From Flavobacterium aquidurense (lineage in GTDB: Bacteria; Bacteroidota; Bacteroidia; Flavobacteriales; Flavobacteriaceae): a stretch of DNA of 64,000 nucleotides. The stretch's first letter is position 1, and every line of letters begins with the position of its first letter. Both the position numbers and the translations under genes were made by a program. Positions 24,965 to 33,406 of this stretch are shown here, in pieces. The notes under the pieces were generated by a model that saw only the letters and a list, made by a program, of their open reading frames with translations, did no database searches and was not told the DNA's origin. The stretch spans positions 124,001 through 188,000 of the forward strand of contig FNPS01000009.1 of NCBI GenBank assembly GCA_900107365.1, read 5' to 3'.

Positions 24965-25648
24965 TTACGGAATTCCGTAAAATTGTTTAACTTGATTTAC
25001 ATCTGCTTCTGTTTTGGCTCTCTGAAGGCTAAGCATTACATTCTGCTGATTAAAAAGAGTAAGATCATCGTAATTAGCATCAATCTGATCTGCAGCCTTA
25101 TTGATTATTTCGAGTCTTTTCAGATCGCTCATCTGGGTTGTGAGGGAATCCAATATTAAAAAGACCTGATCAATATTCTTAAGGCTTTCTTCCAAAATAC
25201 CCGAATAAACACGCTCCATATACTGAATTTCACTTTCTTTAAAATGACTGTCCTGCTTGAACAGGTTCCAGGCTCTTTCATATTCGGCAACGAGTCTGCT
25301 CTGCTTTTTAGTAATATCTTTTATTCGTTGGTAATAGGTAATAATAGATTTGACTTTAGCAAGTTCCTCGTAATAACCTTTATAAAGATCTTTCTGCTTC
25401 TTTGTCCAGTCTGAGATTTCATCTAGCTTTAATTTAGAAAGCGCATTTTCAATTTTCTTTTGGGCATTCTGAAGCCAAATAGTTTTATTCTGCAGTTTCT
25501 GAATTCTAAGGTCAATTGCTTTAATCACTTTTTTGGTGACCGCTTTTACAATTTCAAGTATCGGCAGTACAGCCGTTTTTTCTGCAGGTCTTGCCGGAGT
25601 GCTGACAAGAAGCAGACAGATCAGACAGGTAATTATTTTTGCTTTCAT
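24965..25648 (-). CDS. traI: TraI-like secreted helical protein, copy 1
   Basis: The 227-residue protein has a signal peptide (about 1-22), a long coiled-coil-like helix (IQKLQNKTIWLQNAQKKIEN) and the shared motif ESEIQYMERVYSGILEESLKNIDQV. The C-terminus (SLQRAKTEADVNQVKQFYG) is also conserved among the three. It directly follows the TraG ATPase gene by 13 bases, the position of TraI (DUF4141) in CTnDOT. The symbol rests on gene order and size. Confidence 0.7.
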   Translation of the reverse strand: MKAKIITCLICLLLVSTPARPAEKTAVLPILEIVKAVTKKVIKAIDLRIQKLQNKTIWLQNAQKKIENALSKLKLDEISDWTKKQKDLYKGYYEELAKVKSIITYYQRIKDITKKQSRLVAEYERAWNLFKQDSHFKESEIQYMERVYSGILEESLKNIDQVFLILDSLTTQMSDLKRLEIINKAADQIDANYDDLTLFNQQNVMLSLQRAKTEADVNQVKQFYGIP

Positions 25649-25661
25649 TTTTCATTTTCAT

Positions 25662-28130
25662 TTAGGTTCCTTCTCTTATCTCCTGAGCCATTGCTGCGAT
25701 GCCTTTTTTGATGTCACCTCCAAATTTTTGGGCATAAGCATTCATTTTTACTTTTTCGCTTTCTTCCGTTGTATAAGCAAGATATTCCTCCAAAGAAACT
25801 TCTGTCCTGTACACTTTTGAAAGCATCCCTCCTAGCGAAATAAACACTTCCTTGTATTTCTTATCAGGATCATTAGCTTTATTAACAGACAGTACAAGTG
25901 CCTTTTCCTTTTCAGTGAGACCAAGCAGTTCCTGTATCTGATCAAATTTATTCTGGTACTTACTTTGATCCAGCAGGATCTTGCAGTCACTGTTATTGAT
26001 AATGGCTTGTTTAACAATTGGTGATGATATAATGTCTTCCACTTCTTGGGTAACCACTATGGCCTCTCCAAAGAACTTACGGACAGTCTTGAAGAGATAC
26101 TTGATATATTCGGACATTCCCTCCTTGGCGATTGCTTTCCATGCTTCCTCAATGAGTATCATTTTTCGAATACCTTTTAGCTTTCTCATTTTGCTGATAA
26201 AGACTTCCATGATAATGATCGTCACAACAGGAAAAAGAATAGGATGATCCTTGATATTATCGAGTTCAAATACAATGAAACGCTCTTTTAAAAGCTCCAA
26301 ATTCTCTGTAGCATTTAGCAGGTAATCAAATTCTCCTCCTTTGTAGTATGGTCTTAGTACATACAGGAAATTGGTAATATCAAAATCTTTCTCCTTCACC
26401 TTGTCAGTTTCCAAAATCTTTACAAACTCATCTTTTAAAAAATCATAAAAGCTGTCAAAACACGGAAAGATTTCCTGTTCTTTATCCAGTTTTTCATAAT
26501 AAAACTGCAAAGCATTGGAAAGAGCCACATACTCACTTCGGTTAAAAGTTTCGTCGTCTTTTTTCCAAAGCGCCAGAAGCAGTGTTTTAATGCTTTCTTT
26601 TTTCTCGGTATCCAGACTGTCTCCTTCTGAAATATAAAACGGATTAAAACGAATCGGGTTCTTCTCATCATACGTAAAATAATACCCCTTAACCATATCA
26701 CAGAGCCCCTTGTAGCTATGTCCAACATCTACCAGTACAATATGGGTTCCCTGTTCATAATAACTCCTGACCATATGATTGGTAAAAAATGACTTACCGC
26801 TTCCTGAAGGCCCCAGTATAAACTTGTTTCTATTGGTGCAGATACCCATTTTCACAGGCTCATCACTGATATCAACATGAACAGGTTTTCCTGTAAGGCG
26901 GTCTCCAAGCCTTATACCCATCGGACTCAGCGAGGACCTATAGCCTGTTTCCATATTTAGAAAACATACTGCCTGCTCGGTGAAGGTGTCAAACGTGTCA
27001 TTCATTGGAAAATCAGCCGCGTTTCCCGGCATACCTGCCCAGAAAATCTGCGGAGCACCAACAGTTTCCTGCTTGGCCGCTGCATCCATCTGAGCAAGAG
27101 CTGATGATACTTTGTTTTTAATTTCCTTCAGTTCTTCCTTATCTGTGCTCCAAGCCAGGACATTAAAATGCGCTTTAACAGGCAGTCTCTGCTGGGATAT
27201 TGCTTCATTGAGAAAATCATTCGTTGCATCCCTTGCAATCATATTCTCCCTGCTGTATGCCGATAAAGACTGAAGTCGTAACCTTTTGCTTTCGAGTTTT
27301 TGAATAGTTTTCTGGGCGTCTTCAATAAACAGATACTGATTATAAATATGATTACAGGATAAAAGCTGTCCCAAAGTGGATGCAAAACCGATACTGAATT
27401 TGGTTTTATCAGTCGAATACCGATCAAAGTTGATTCTCGAACCGCACAACGCCGGCAGATCAGCCGCATCCCCAAGGGTAAAAAGCTGACAGTGTTTATC
27501 GCCGACCGCTAAACTTTCATCAAACCTGATATCTTTAAAAACAAATGAATCATCCCGTTCTGATAGAAAACAGTATTTTTCAATCAGCCCCAATTTTCGG
27601 CTTTCACTTTTAAGTAAATTGTTCTTTAGTCTTGTAAGCTTTACAAAACCGCTGTCCTCCATAATTCTTTTAAACTGGCCGGTGCAGTCAATAAAATCCT
27701 GCAGCATCTGCGCTTTTAAAGTTTCTTCAGGTACTATTGAGTGTCGAAGAAGATTTGAAAAAAGCGAGCTTGAATTCTTTCTTCCCTGAGGTTTCTTGGT
27801 CAGCATAATGTAACAGGAATGATCCAAAAAAGGTCTTTCATTAAAAAACCGCTCACTGCTTCTGGTTAGAAAACTACTGTCATCACTTGTAAAGTCAGCT
27901 CGGTAGCCATTTTCTAAAAACCAATCTTGCTTATGAAAAACACAGAACTTTGGAAGCACTTTAACTGCCTTGATCCACGACTGATGAAATGCTTCATACT
28001 CCTGGTCCGATAAGGTGAAAATCTCAGGCAATTCAGCCTTAAATACCACTGTTACATCGCACTGCTTTGATAAAATACAATCATGTTCCACTGCCATGAT
28101 CGGCAGTAAATCTTCCATCCTCTTCTCCAT
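25662..28130 (-). CDS. traG: Conjugation ATPase TraG (VirB4-like)
   Basis: The 822-residue cytoplasmic ATPase has Walker A GPSGSGKS at 440-447, a Walker B region near KMILIEEAWKAIA, and a downstream VTQEVEDII motif, all typical of VirB4/TraG-type ATPases of Bacteroidetes transfer systems. The N-terminal 400 residues form the usual VirB4 N-domain with a Lys/Arg-rich helix near 270. It energises pilus or channel assembly. It sits between TraF and the TraI-like genes as in CTnDOT. Confidence 0.95.
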   Translation of the reverse strand: MEKRMEDLLPIMAVEHDCILSKQCDVTVVFKAELPEIFTLSDQEYEAFHQSWIKAVKVLPKFCVFHKQDWFLENGYRADFTSDDSSFLTRSSERFFNERPFLDHSCYIMLTKKPQGRKNSSSLFSNLLRHSIVPEETLKAQMLQDFIDCTGQFKRIMEDSGFVKLTRLKNNLLKSESRKLGLIEKYCFLSERDDSFVFKDIRFDESLAVGDKHCQLFTLGDAADLPALCGSRINFDRYSTDKTKFSIGFASTLGQLLSCNHIYNQYLFIEDAQKTIQKLESKRLRLQSLSAYSRENMIARDATNDFLNEAISQQRLPVKAHFNVLAWSTDKEELKEIKNKVSSALAQMDAAAKQETVGAPQIFWAGMPGNAADFPMNDTFDTFTEQAVCFLNMETGYRSSLSPMGIRLGDRLTGKPVHVDISDEPVKMGICTNRNKFILGPSGSGKSFFTNHMVRSYYEQGTHIVLVDVGHSYKGLCDMVKGYYFTYDEKNPIRFNPFYISEGDSLDTEKKESIKTLLLALWKKDDETFNRSEYVALSNALQFYYEKLDKEQEIFPCFDSFYDFLKDEFVKILETDKVKEKDFDITNFLYVLRPYYKGGEFDYLLNATENLELLKERFIVFELDNIKDHPILFPVVTIIIMEVFISKMRKLKGIRKMILIEEAWKAIAKEGMSEYIKYLFKTVRKFFGEAIVVTQEVEDIISSPIVKQAIINNSDCKILLDQSKYQNKFDQIQELLGLTEKEKALVLSVNKANDPDKKYKEVFISLGGMLSKVYRTEVSLEEYLAYTTEESEKVKMNAYAQKFGGDIKKGIAAMAQEIREGT

Positions 28131-28163
28131 CTTCTCTTCATTTTTATATTTAACGCTCTGTAG

Positions 28164-28478
28164 CTATATCTTTATAAAAATACCCCTACTGTAAACTTTA
28201 ATGCATTTTGGAATCTGCTTCTTGGCCACTGCCTTCATCATGCCGTACTCTCCATATTGATTACTCATTTTGTATATTTTAAAAACAAGAAAAGCACCGG
28301 CTGTTCCAACGAGTCCAACACAAAAGAGAGATGGTAAGCCAACTATGTACATCACAGCAAAAAGAATCATAAGTGCTACAACACCTCCACCCAAATACCA
28401 GATGTACTGAGCTTTTAAACCTTTGAATTCTATGCTCTGATTGATTCCTTTGTTGATCTGGTAAACACTGTTACTCAT
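28164..28478 (-). CDS. traF: Conjugative transposon protein TraF (DUF4133, VirB3-like)
   Basis: The 104-residue protein begins with the diagnostic YQINKGINQSIEFKGLKAQYI and has two membrane helices (about 28-46 and 50-68). DUF4133/TraF proteins correspond to VirB3 and are always found between TraE and the TraG ATPase, as here. Confidence 0.92.
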   Translation of the reverse strand: MSNSVYQINKGINQSIEFKGLKAQYIWYLGGGVVALMILFAVMYIVGLPSLFCVGLVGTAGAFLVFKIYKMSNQYGEYGMMKAVAKKQIPKCIKVYSRGIFIKI

Positions 28479-28490
28479 AAGATCTTTTAT

Positions 28491-28832
28491 TTAAACCCCG
28501 AAGAAGGATTTAATTACTGTCGCTACCACAACTAGAAATACACAACTTCCAAACCAAGCTGCCGCAACTTTTCCGGTATCTGGATCTCCTGCATTCCATT
28601 TCTGGTAGACTTTTACCGCTCCTATAAGGCCAAGTATAGCACCAACAGCATACATCAATTCCGTACCTGCATCAAAATAACTTCGCACTTTTTGGTTGGC
28701 TTCATTAATTCCGGCTACTCCGTCTTGGGCAAAACCGTTTCCGTTTATTAATACCGCTAAGAGAAAAGAAGTCATCAGCAACTTTCTTTTCTGTAATAAA
28801 CTTTTTAATTTCCATCTGCATTTTTTCATCAT
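28491..28832 (-). CDS. traE: Conjugative transposon protein TraE (DUF4134, VirB2-like)
   Basis: The 113-residue protein has a signal peptide (to about residue 35, GFAQD) and two hydrophobic helices (MYAVGAILGLIGAVKVYQKW and AAWFGSCVFLVVVATVIKSF), the layout of VirB2-type pilins. The motif GAVKVYQKWNAGDPDTGK is typical of DUF4134. It is the candidate pilin subunit of the element. Confidence 0.92.
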   Translation of the reverse strand: MMKKCRWKLKSLLQKRKLLMTSFLLAVLINGNGFAQDGVAGINEANQKVRSYFDAGTELMYAVGAILGLIGAVKVYQKWNAGDPDTGKVAAAWFGSCVFLVVVATVIKSFFGV

Positions 28833-28865
28833 TCATCATTTAAAGGTTACATATCGAAATAAGAA

Positions 28866-28952
28866 ACAGAGGAATACCGCCGTCACATCAGCTATTCTCC
28901 TTTGTCACATACTACCATACCGCACTAGAGCGGACGGGGAATATTCCTCTGT
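28866..28952. promoter_or_regulatory. Long structured hairpin upstream of traE
   Basis: ACAGAGGAATA (28866-28876) is perfectly inverted at 28942-28952. Inside, CCGTC at 28880-28884 can pair with GACGG at 28933-28937. On the plus strand a T run follows. It shares CCGCCGTCAC at its 5' side with the hairpin at 56785-56868. Confidence 0.6.
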
Positions 28953-28958
28953 ATTTTT

Positions 28959-29429
28959 TTAAGAAATGGTCTCATCCCACAACTCATCCATTTCCGGGTA
29001 AGTTAAAGTCAGCTGCGGGTGCTTTTCGCATTCTGAGACCAAAAGGGAGTTAATTTTTTCCCGAAGAGAAGAATTCTTTACATAAGGATATTCCTCCAGG
29101 ATACATTTGATATAATTTTTGAATACTTCCCCAGAAATATGGGTCTGCCTTGATTCAACAACTGCCTTTTCTAATCTTGCAGCGAGTTCTCTGGCATCTT
29201 CCAAAGTATCGAAAGGTTCTTTGAATTCCGAAAACAGATCTTTAATCTGATTATTCTCCGTTTTAGATTTTGTTTTAAAAAAGTAAAGTTTTCGTCTTCC
29301 GTTTAATAACTCTTTTAAAGAGCCGGAATAGAATTTAAACATTAAAAAAAGGTACCAAAAAATTAGTAATACTACAACTGTAACTGCATAGTTACTCCAG
29401 GAAATATTTGAAAGCATAATCATCTTCAT
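28959..29429 (-). CDS. Membrane-anchored tra-operon protein of unknown function
   Basis: The 156-residue protein has one N-terminal membrane helix (VTVVVLLIFWYLFLMFKFY) and a cytoplasmic, mainly helical domain (FDTLEDARELAARLEKAVVE, FKNYIKCILEEYPYVK). It is the first gene of the tra operon, upstream of TraE and separated from it by the hairpin at 28866-28952. I do not recognise a characterised family. Position suggests an accessory of the mating system. Confidence 0.6.
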   Translation of the reverse strand: MKMIMLSNISWSNYAVTVVVLLIFWYLFLMFKFYSGSLKELLNGRRKLYFFKTKSKTENNQIKDLFSEFKEPFDTLEDARELAARLEKAVVESRQTHISGEVFKNYIKCILEEYPYVKNSSLREKINSLLVSECEKHPQLTLTYPEMDELWDETIS

Positions 29430-29527
29430 TTATAGTTACACATCATCTTCTGCTTTATAAACTGTTTCTAACAAGGTTTACGGTTTATTTACATGTCAAA
29501 GGAACAACTACTATGAAGTTTCTACAA

Positions 29528-29555
29528 GTACAACTTTTGTTGTACCTTTTTGTAC
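29528..29555. promoter_or_regulatory. GTAC-repeat operator candidate before the tra operon
   Basis: GTACAAC-TTTT-GTTGTAC (29528-29545) is a perfect dyad. GTAC occurs again at 29552, giving three GTAC boxes at 14- and 10-base steps. It lies about 100 bases upstream of the first tra-operon gene. Confidence 0.4.
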
Positions 29556-29586
29556 CCCTAGTAAATACTGAGGCTACAGCCTAAAA

Positions 29587-29631
29587 AATGCTCGCTAGAA
29601 ACAATAAAATTTATTATTTCTAGCGAGCATT
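29587..29631 (-). terminator. Strong terminator after the Pmp3-like gene
   Basis: A perfect 15-bp stem (29587-29601 with 29617-29631) is followed on the minus strand by a T run. It isolates the small membrane-protein gene from the tra operon. Confidence 0.85.
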
Positions 29632-29654
29632 ACATTTAATTGGGCAGTATTCTG

Positions 29655-29849
29655 CTATTTTCTCATAGCTTTAATTAATTTATTATTGCGCCTGTCGGCT
29701 CTTGAATTCTGCAGAGATACAACTGCCCATATTGCCGCAGGAATCCAGCCTATCAAAGTAATCTGTAAAATTAAACAGAGTAATGCTGTCAAAATCTTTC
29801 CTCTTAAAAGAAAAGAAATACATGGAAAAAATATTGCTATTAAGGTCAT
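29655..29849 (-). CDS. YqaE/Pmp3 family membrane protein
   Basis: The 64-residue protein has two hydrophobic helices joined by a short turn (FFPCISFLLRGKILTALLCLI and IGWIPAAIWAVVSL) with the family's Pro residues, then a basic tail (NSRADRRNNKLIKAMRK). Pmp3/YqaE proteins are small stress-linked membrane proteins that influence membrane potential and ion balance. It has its own terminator and is cargo, not part of the tra operon. Confidence 0.8.
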   Translation of the reverse strand: MTLIAIFFPCISFLLRGKILTALLCLILQITLIGWIPAAIWAVVSLQNSRADRRNNKLIKAMRK

Positions 29850-29940
29850 GATCTAAGTTTTTTTTATAATGTGTCGTAAATAATAAAATTTGTTACTCAT
29901 TTATTATTAATCTCTCCAGATTAAACAATTGATATTGTGA

Positions 29941-31134
29941 CTAATATGAATTAATTTTTTTAATAATTTTTTCTAAAGTCTGAATTGCTATGTCTTTATC
30001 ACGATCTTCAGCATTATATGATTTGCTTCTAACCGATTGATAGGAAAGTTCTTTCTTAAAAGGAGTTGATAAATAAGGAACTATCATTTTAAAGAAATGA
30101 TTCATTGACCTTGCTTTGACAATCCTTGATTCATCAGCAGCTCTAAGAATTAAAGCAATCTGATCAGCAGATAAATCACATTCAATTTTACTTTCCGGTA
30201 CATTGGAAGGTTTTAAAATAATTTCATCATCAGGATTTGTTTTGACATTAAATTCAAGGTTTCTTTCAAAATAATTAATTTCCTGTTTAAACCAGTTTTG
30301 TAAAACATATTTTATATTATTCCTGCACGGATCAAACGATATTTTTTCGTTCGAATAAATCCTGTCAAATTCTTTTTGATAGAAAAGCAGTTTTGTTATG
30401 CGATTTGGCAGAGATTCCTCAACCTCAATCTCCTCTTTTACATGTTCAATTATATAATCTATATAATCTCTACTGTTAAAATTCTTTTCAATTAGCACTT
30501 TATCAATTTCTGAAAATAGATTTACCTCTTTGCTACTTTCTATATTTTTAATTCCTTTCAATAGGTCTTTATGATATAATAGCTGACGGTAGGTTATTTT
30601 TTTTTTCGAGAACGATCCGAGAAAATGGATAACGTTATGAATTACAATTTTTAAACTAGTGGTATTTAAATTTTCGGATGCCTTTGCAGAAAGTCTTTTT
30701 AAATTAACTTCCAGTTCATTTCTTGAAAGCATCAAATAAGTTATTGGAACTCGTTCATCCAGACTTAAATAATCTGAAAATCGACTTTCAACAATTAAAA
30801 GTAGTTCTTCTAATTTATTTTGTAGTAATTCAAAAACGCTTGAGAACTGGCTATCTTTATCAAACTCTGTTTTTTGATATTCTATAATGGTATCTAAAAG
30901 GTAGACAAGATTCGAATGGTATTTTCTAACCTGAAGACGTACTTCTCTTTTTCTGCGTAGTAGAAAAATTTCCTTTTTCAGAGAGTTTTGTATATTTTTT
31001 GATTCCTTTTCAATATGCTCTGAAATAATCATAAAATCTTTTTTAGAGAGCTTATCAATAATAGGATTAATTGGGCTTAGTGTTTGTGATATTAATGTGT
31101 CAAACCATTCTAAAGGATATATTTTATTCATCAT
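29941..31134 (-). CDS. RteC-like ICE regulatory protein (tentative)
   Basis: The 397-residue protein is all helical and charged with no membrane segment. The last 85 residues (SADQIALILRAADESRIVKARSMN ... PYLSTPFKKELSYQSVRSKSYN) have the plan of RteC C-termini: a helix that ends in a residue-rich Leu/Ala core, then Lys/Arg-Ser-Tyr and a final helix. RteC activates excision in CTnDOT. The match is from memory of the pattern and weak in detail; the long N-terminal part is unlike the short RteC proteins. It is divergent in neither direction but lies just after the AraC-type regulator on the same strand. Confidence 0.4.
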   Translation of the reverse strand: MMNKIYPLEWFDTLISQTLSPINPIIDKLSKKDFMIISEHIEKESKNIQNSLKKEIFLLRRKREVRLQVRKYHSNLVYLLDTIIEYQKTEFDKDSQFSSVFELLQNKLEELLLIVESRFSDYLSLDERVPITYLMLSRNELEVNLKRLSAKASENLNTTSLKIVIHNVIHFLGSFSKKKITYRQLLYHKDLLKGIKNIESSKEVNLFSEIDKVLIEKNFNSRDYIDYIIEHVKEEIEVEESLPNRITKLLFYQKEFDRIYSNEKISFDPCRNNIKYVLQNWFKQEINYFERNLEFNVKTNPDDEIILKPSNVPESKIECDLSADQIALILRAADESRIVKARSMNHFFKMIVPYLSTPFKKELSYQSVRSKSYNAEDRDKDIAIQTLEKIIKKINSY

Positions 31135-31170
31135 AGTATTGTCTAATTTTAAAAATTAATACAAGGAAAA

Positions 31171-32058
31171 CTAACGATGCTTGAATTTCTCGATAGAATT
31201 CGAACGATACTCCGTAGGTGCTAAAGCAGTATGTTTTTTGAAAAAAACGCTGAAACTGGAAATACTGCCGAATTCTAATTCTTCAGCAATTTCACTAATG
31301 CTTAAATATGAATCTTCAAGAAGATTCTTCGCCTCTATAATAAGTGCTTCTGTAATTAGATTTTTGACTGTTTTACCTGTCATTTGTTTAACAATTTTAT
31401 TCAAGTGTCCAGGTGTAACAAATAAAATTCCTGCGTAAAAACTGACATAATGTTGCTTCTTACAATGGATTGATAGAACAGTAATAAATTGAATCATTAA
31501 ACTTTCTTTTCTGGAAAAATTTAAAAATGAATCTGAAGTATATTTTAAATATATTAGTTTTAGCTCATAAAGAAATAAATTAAAACTGATCCGTTGCAAT
31601 TCATTATCAAATCCTTTCTTAAGGTTATCTTTATGAACAAAGTAAATAAGCTTATATATTAGAGATAATACTAAAAACTCTTTTTCTTCCAAAGCTATTT
31701 GAATTGGTGTGTTTCTAATAAAAAAATAAAAAGATTCAACTAGTTCCTTTTTTAGACAATTTTTAAAAGCAAATTCAGAAGAAAACAAAATTATATATAA
31801 TTGAAGCTTTTGATTTACTTCCAGTACAGTACAATCTGAATTTTCAGGAATAATCAATATGTCCCGAGGAGATAAATCCTGAACTATATCTTCCAACTGA
31901 ATTTTAAAGGTTCCAGTTTTTATTAAAATAACAGATAAATTTTTAGTTTTAAAACTTTCATCAAAAGATGTTTTGATATCATACTTTTTAATAATATAAA
32001 TATCTAAACCTTCATTAAACACTTCTTTTAAGTCAATATTTAGCAAATCTTTAATCAT
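31171..32058 (-). CDS. AraC-family transcriptional regulator
   Basis: The 295-residue protein ends in the double helix-turn-helix of the AraC family: HLNKIVKQMTGKTVKNLITEALIIEAKNLLEDS, then SISEIAEELEFGSISSFSVFFKKHTALAPTEYR. The N-terminal 150 residues form a cupin-like beta domain (LSVILIKTGTFKIQLEDIVQDLSPRDILIIPENS) that would sense the signal. Its neighbours downstream (RteC-like and the Pmp3-like gene) and upstream (lipoprotein) are possible targets. It could control ICE transfer. Confidence 0.88.
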   Translation of the reverse strand: MIKDLLNIDLKEVFNEGLDIYIIKKYDIKTSFDESFKTKNLSVILIKTGTFKIQLEDIVQDLSPRDILIIPENSDCTVLEVNQKLQLYIILFSSEFAFKNCLKKELVESFYFFIRNTPIQIALEEKEFLVLSLIYKLIYFVHKDNLKKGFDNELQRISFNLFLYELKLIYLKYTSDSFLNFSRKESLMIQFITVLSIHCKKQHYVSFYAGILFVTPGHLNKIVKQMTGKTVKNLITEALIIEAKNLLEDSYLSISEIAEELEFGSISSFSVFFKKHTALAPTEYRSNSIEKFKHR

Positions 32059-32121
32059 GATGACTTCGTTTTTAATGATTCAATAGATTTCATTAATAAA
32101 CTGCTTCAGAATCGTAATGTC

Positions 32122-32361
32122 TTAATCTTTGAAATAATTTTCAATCAGTATTAGTGATAAAAAATACAAATTCAAAAGGCATGTCAGAAAAAACAAATAA
32201 GCCAGTTTACTAGGATCAATAATTTTCTTGCCTCCTTTAAAAAGGTAACCTACTATTTCATCATAGCCAAAAAGAGCTATGATGAAATAAAGGCTGACAA
32301 GATTAAAAATGATCAAGAGAGTATAAAGAATAATTCGTGGTTTCATTTTACAATAGCTCAT
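32122..32361 (-). CDS. Small membrane protein of unknown function
   Basis: The 79-residue protein has two predicted membrane helices (IILYTLLIIFNLVSLYFIIALFG and LAYLFFLTCLLNLYFLSLILI) linked by a Lys/Gly/Asp loop. It follows the lipoprotein gene by 18 bases, so it is in the same transcript. No family is recognised. Confidence 0.55.
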   Translation of the reverse strand: MSYCKMKPRIILYTLLIIFNLVSLYFIIALFGYDEIVGYLFKGGKKIIDPSKLAYLFFLTCLLNLYFLSLILIENYFKD

Positions 32362-32379
32362 AGTTAATCAGAAAACATT

Positions 32380-33072
32380 CTAAAGGATACTTTTAAGTAA
32401 AGCAATTATGGAAATAATAGATGTCTCATTTGATACAAAGAATTTTCTTGCAGGTTTATTGCCTGCAGAAAGATCCCAATCCTTATCTTTTCGTTCTGTT
32501 TCGGAATAAAGTGAATATCTGGAAATGGAAGTGATCGTTAAGATCGTTTCAGTTTCTTCTTCATCAAAAGAAGTATCGTCCGTAATTGTTTCTTCAAAGT
32601 TTACTATATAGTCGTATGTAATAGTAAAATCTAACTGTCGGTGATTGATTACACCCTGCAGAAAATTTATTAAAGTACTTTTCGCATTAGATGCAAGCTG
32701 GCTATTTTGTACAATGTTAATCATACAGTTATCCGGATCGCTCATAATTGATTCAACAATAGAATCATTAAATACTATTATGCCTTTTTGGGTAATATTT
32801 TTTTTCCCAATCTTACTTGAAATATATCTAATTTGTTCTGTTATTTCTTTTATCGAGTTTGGAACCTGATTTTTACTTTGATAATCTGCAAGAGCACCAT
32901 AATAGAGTGCCCCTTTCTTATCAAAAGGGTTTAACTTATTTTCTGGTCCAATTTGAGCATTTCCTAATTTTTCGATTGATACATTGTTAACTTCAATTGG
33001 GTTAGAATCCGAATCAGAGGTACATGAAGTTAAAAGACATAATAATACATAAGTGATTAATAAATTTTTCAT
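32380..33072 (-). CDS. Lipoprotein of unknown function
   Basis: The 230-residue protein has a lipobox (LLTSC, Cys17) and an acidic Ser/Asp-rich linker (TSDSDSN). The mature part contains an alpha/beta region with ISSKIGKKNITQKGIIVFND and a Glu/Asp-rich stretch near 165-180. I do not recognise a domain. It is divergent from the TPR-AraC regulator at 33407, which may control it. Confidence 0.6.
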   Translation of the reverse strand: MKNLLITYVLLCLLTSCTSDSDSNPIEVNNVSIEKLGNAQIGPENKLNPFDKKGALYYGALADYQSKNQVPNSIKEITEQIRYISSKIGKKNITQKGIIVFNDSIVESIMSDPDNCMINIVQNSQLASNAKSTLINFLQGVINHRQLDFTITYDYIVNFEETITDDTSFDEEETETILTITSISRYSLYSETERKDKDWDLSAGNKPARKFFVSNETSIISIIALLKSIL

Positions 33073-33241
33073 AATAAGTTTGTTTGAATGGTGAATGAGA
33101 ATTTCTTCTCAGTTCGTTTCATCCGGATAAGCAGAACTTTTATTCAGCACGATGCCGAACAATTTGCTTTTGAATTCAGGACAAATCTATTCTCTTGAAA
33201 AGTCTCCTGCAACACGTTATGTATGGGTTTTCAGAAAAAAA

Positions 33242-33268
33242 GGTATGGATTTTCCGAAAATCCACACC
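33242..33268 (+). terminator. Terminator-like hairpin in the leader of the TPR-AraC gene
   Basis: GGT-A-TGGATTTT pairs with AAAATCCA-C-ACC (one mismatch) and is followed by CTCTTTTTT. It sits 138 bases before the start at 33407, upstream of a plus-strand gene and with no plus-strand gene before it, so it may attenuate that transcript. The rest of the 334-base gap between divergent genes shows nothing else. Confidence 0.5.
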
Positions 33269-33406
33269 CTCTTTTTTACTAGTAATACATTAAAATACAA
33301 TTGTTTATATTATATTTGAGTTAAGAAATTGTAAATTTATATTGTCTTTACTTTTTTTTATTTCCTACGGTAGTTTAAATTAATTATCCCCAAAACTTCT
33401 CTTCGT

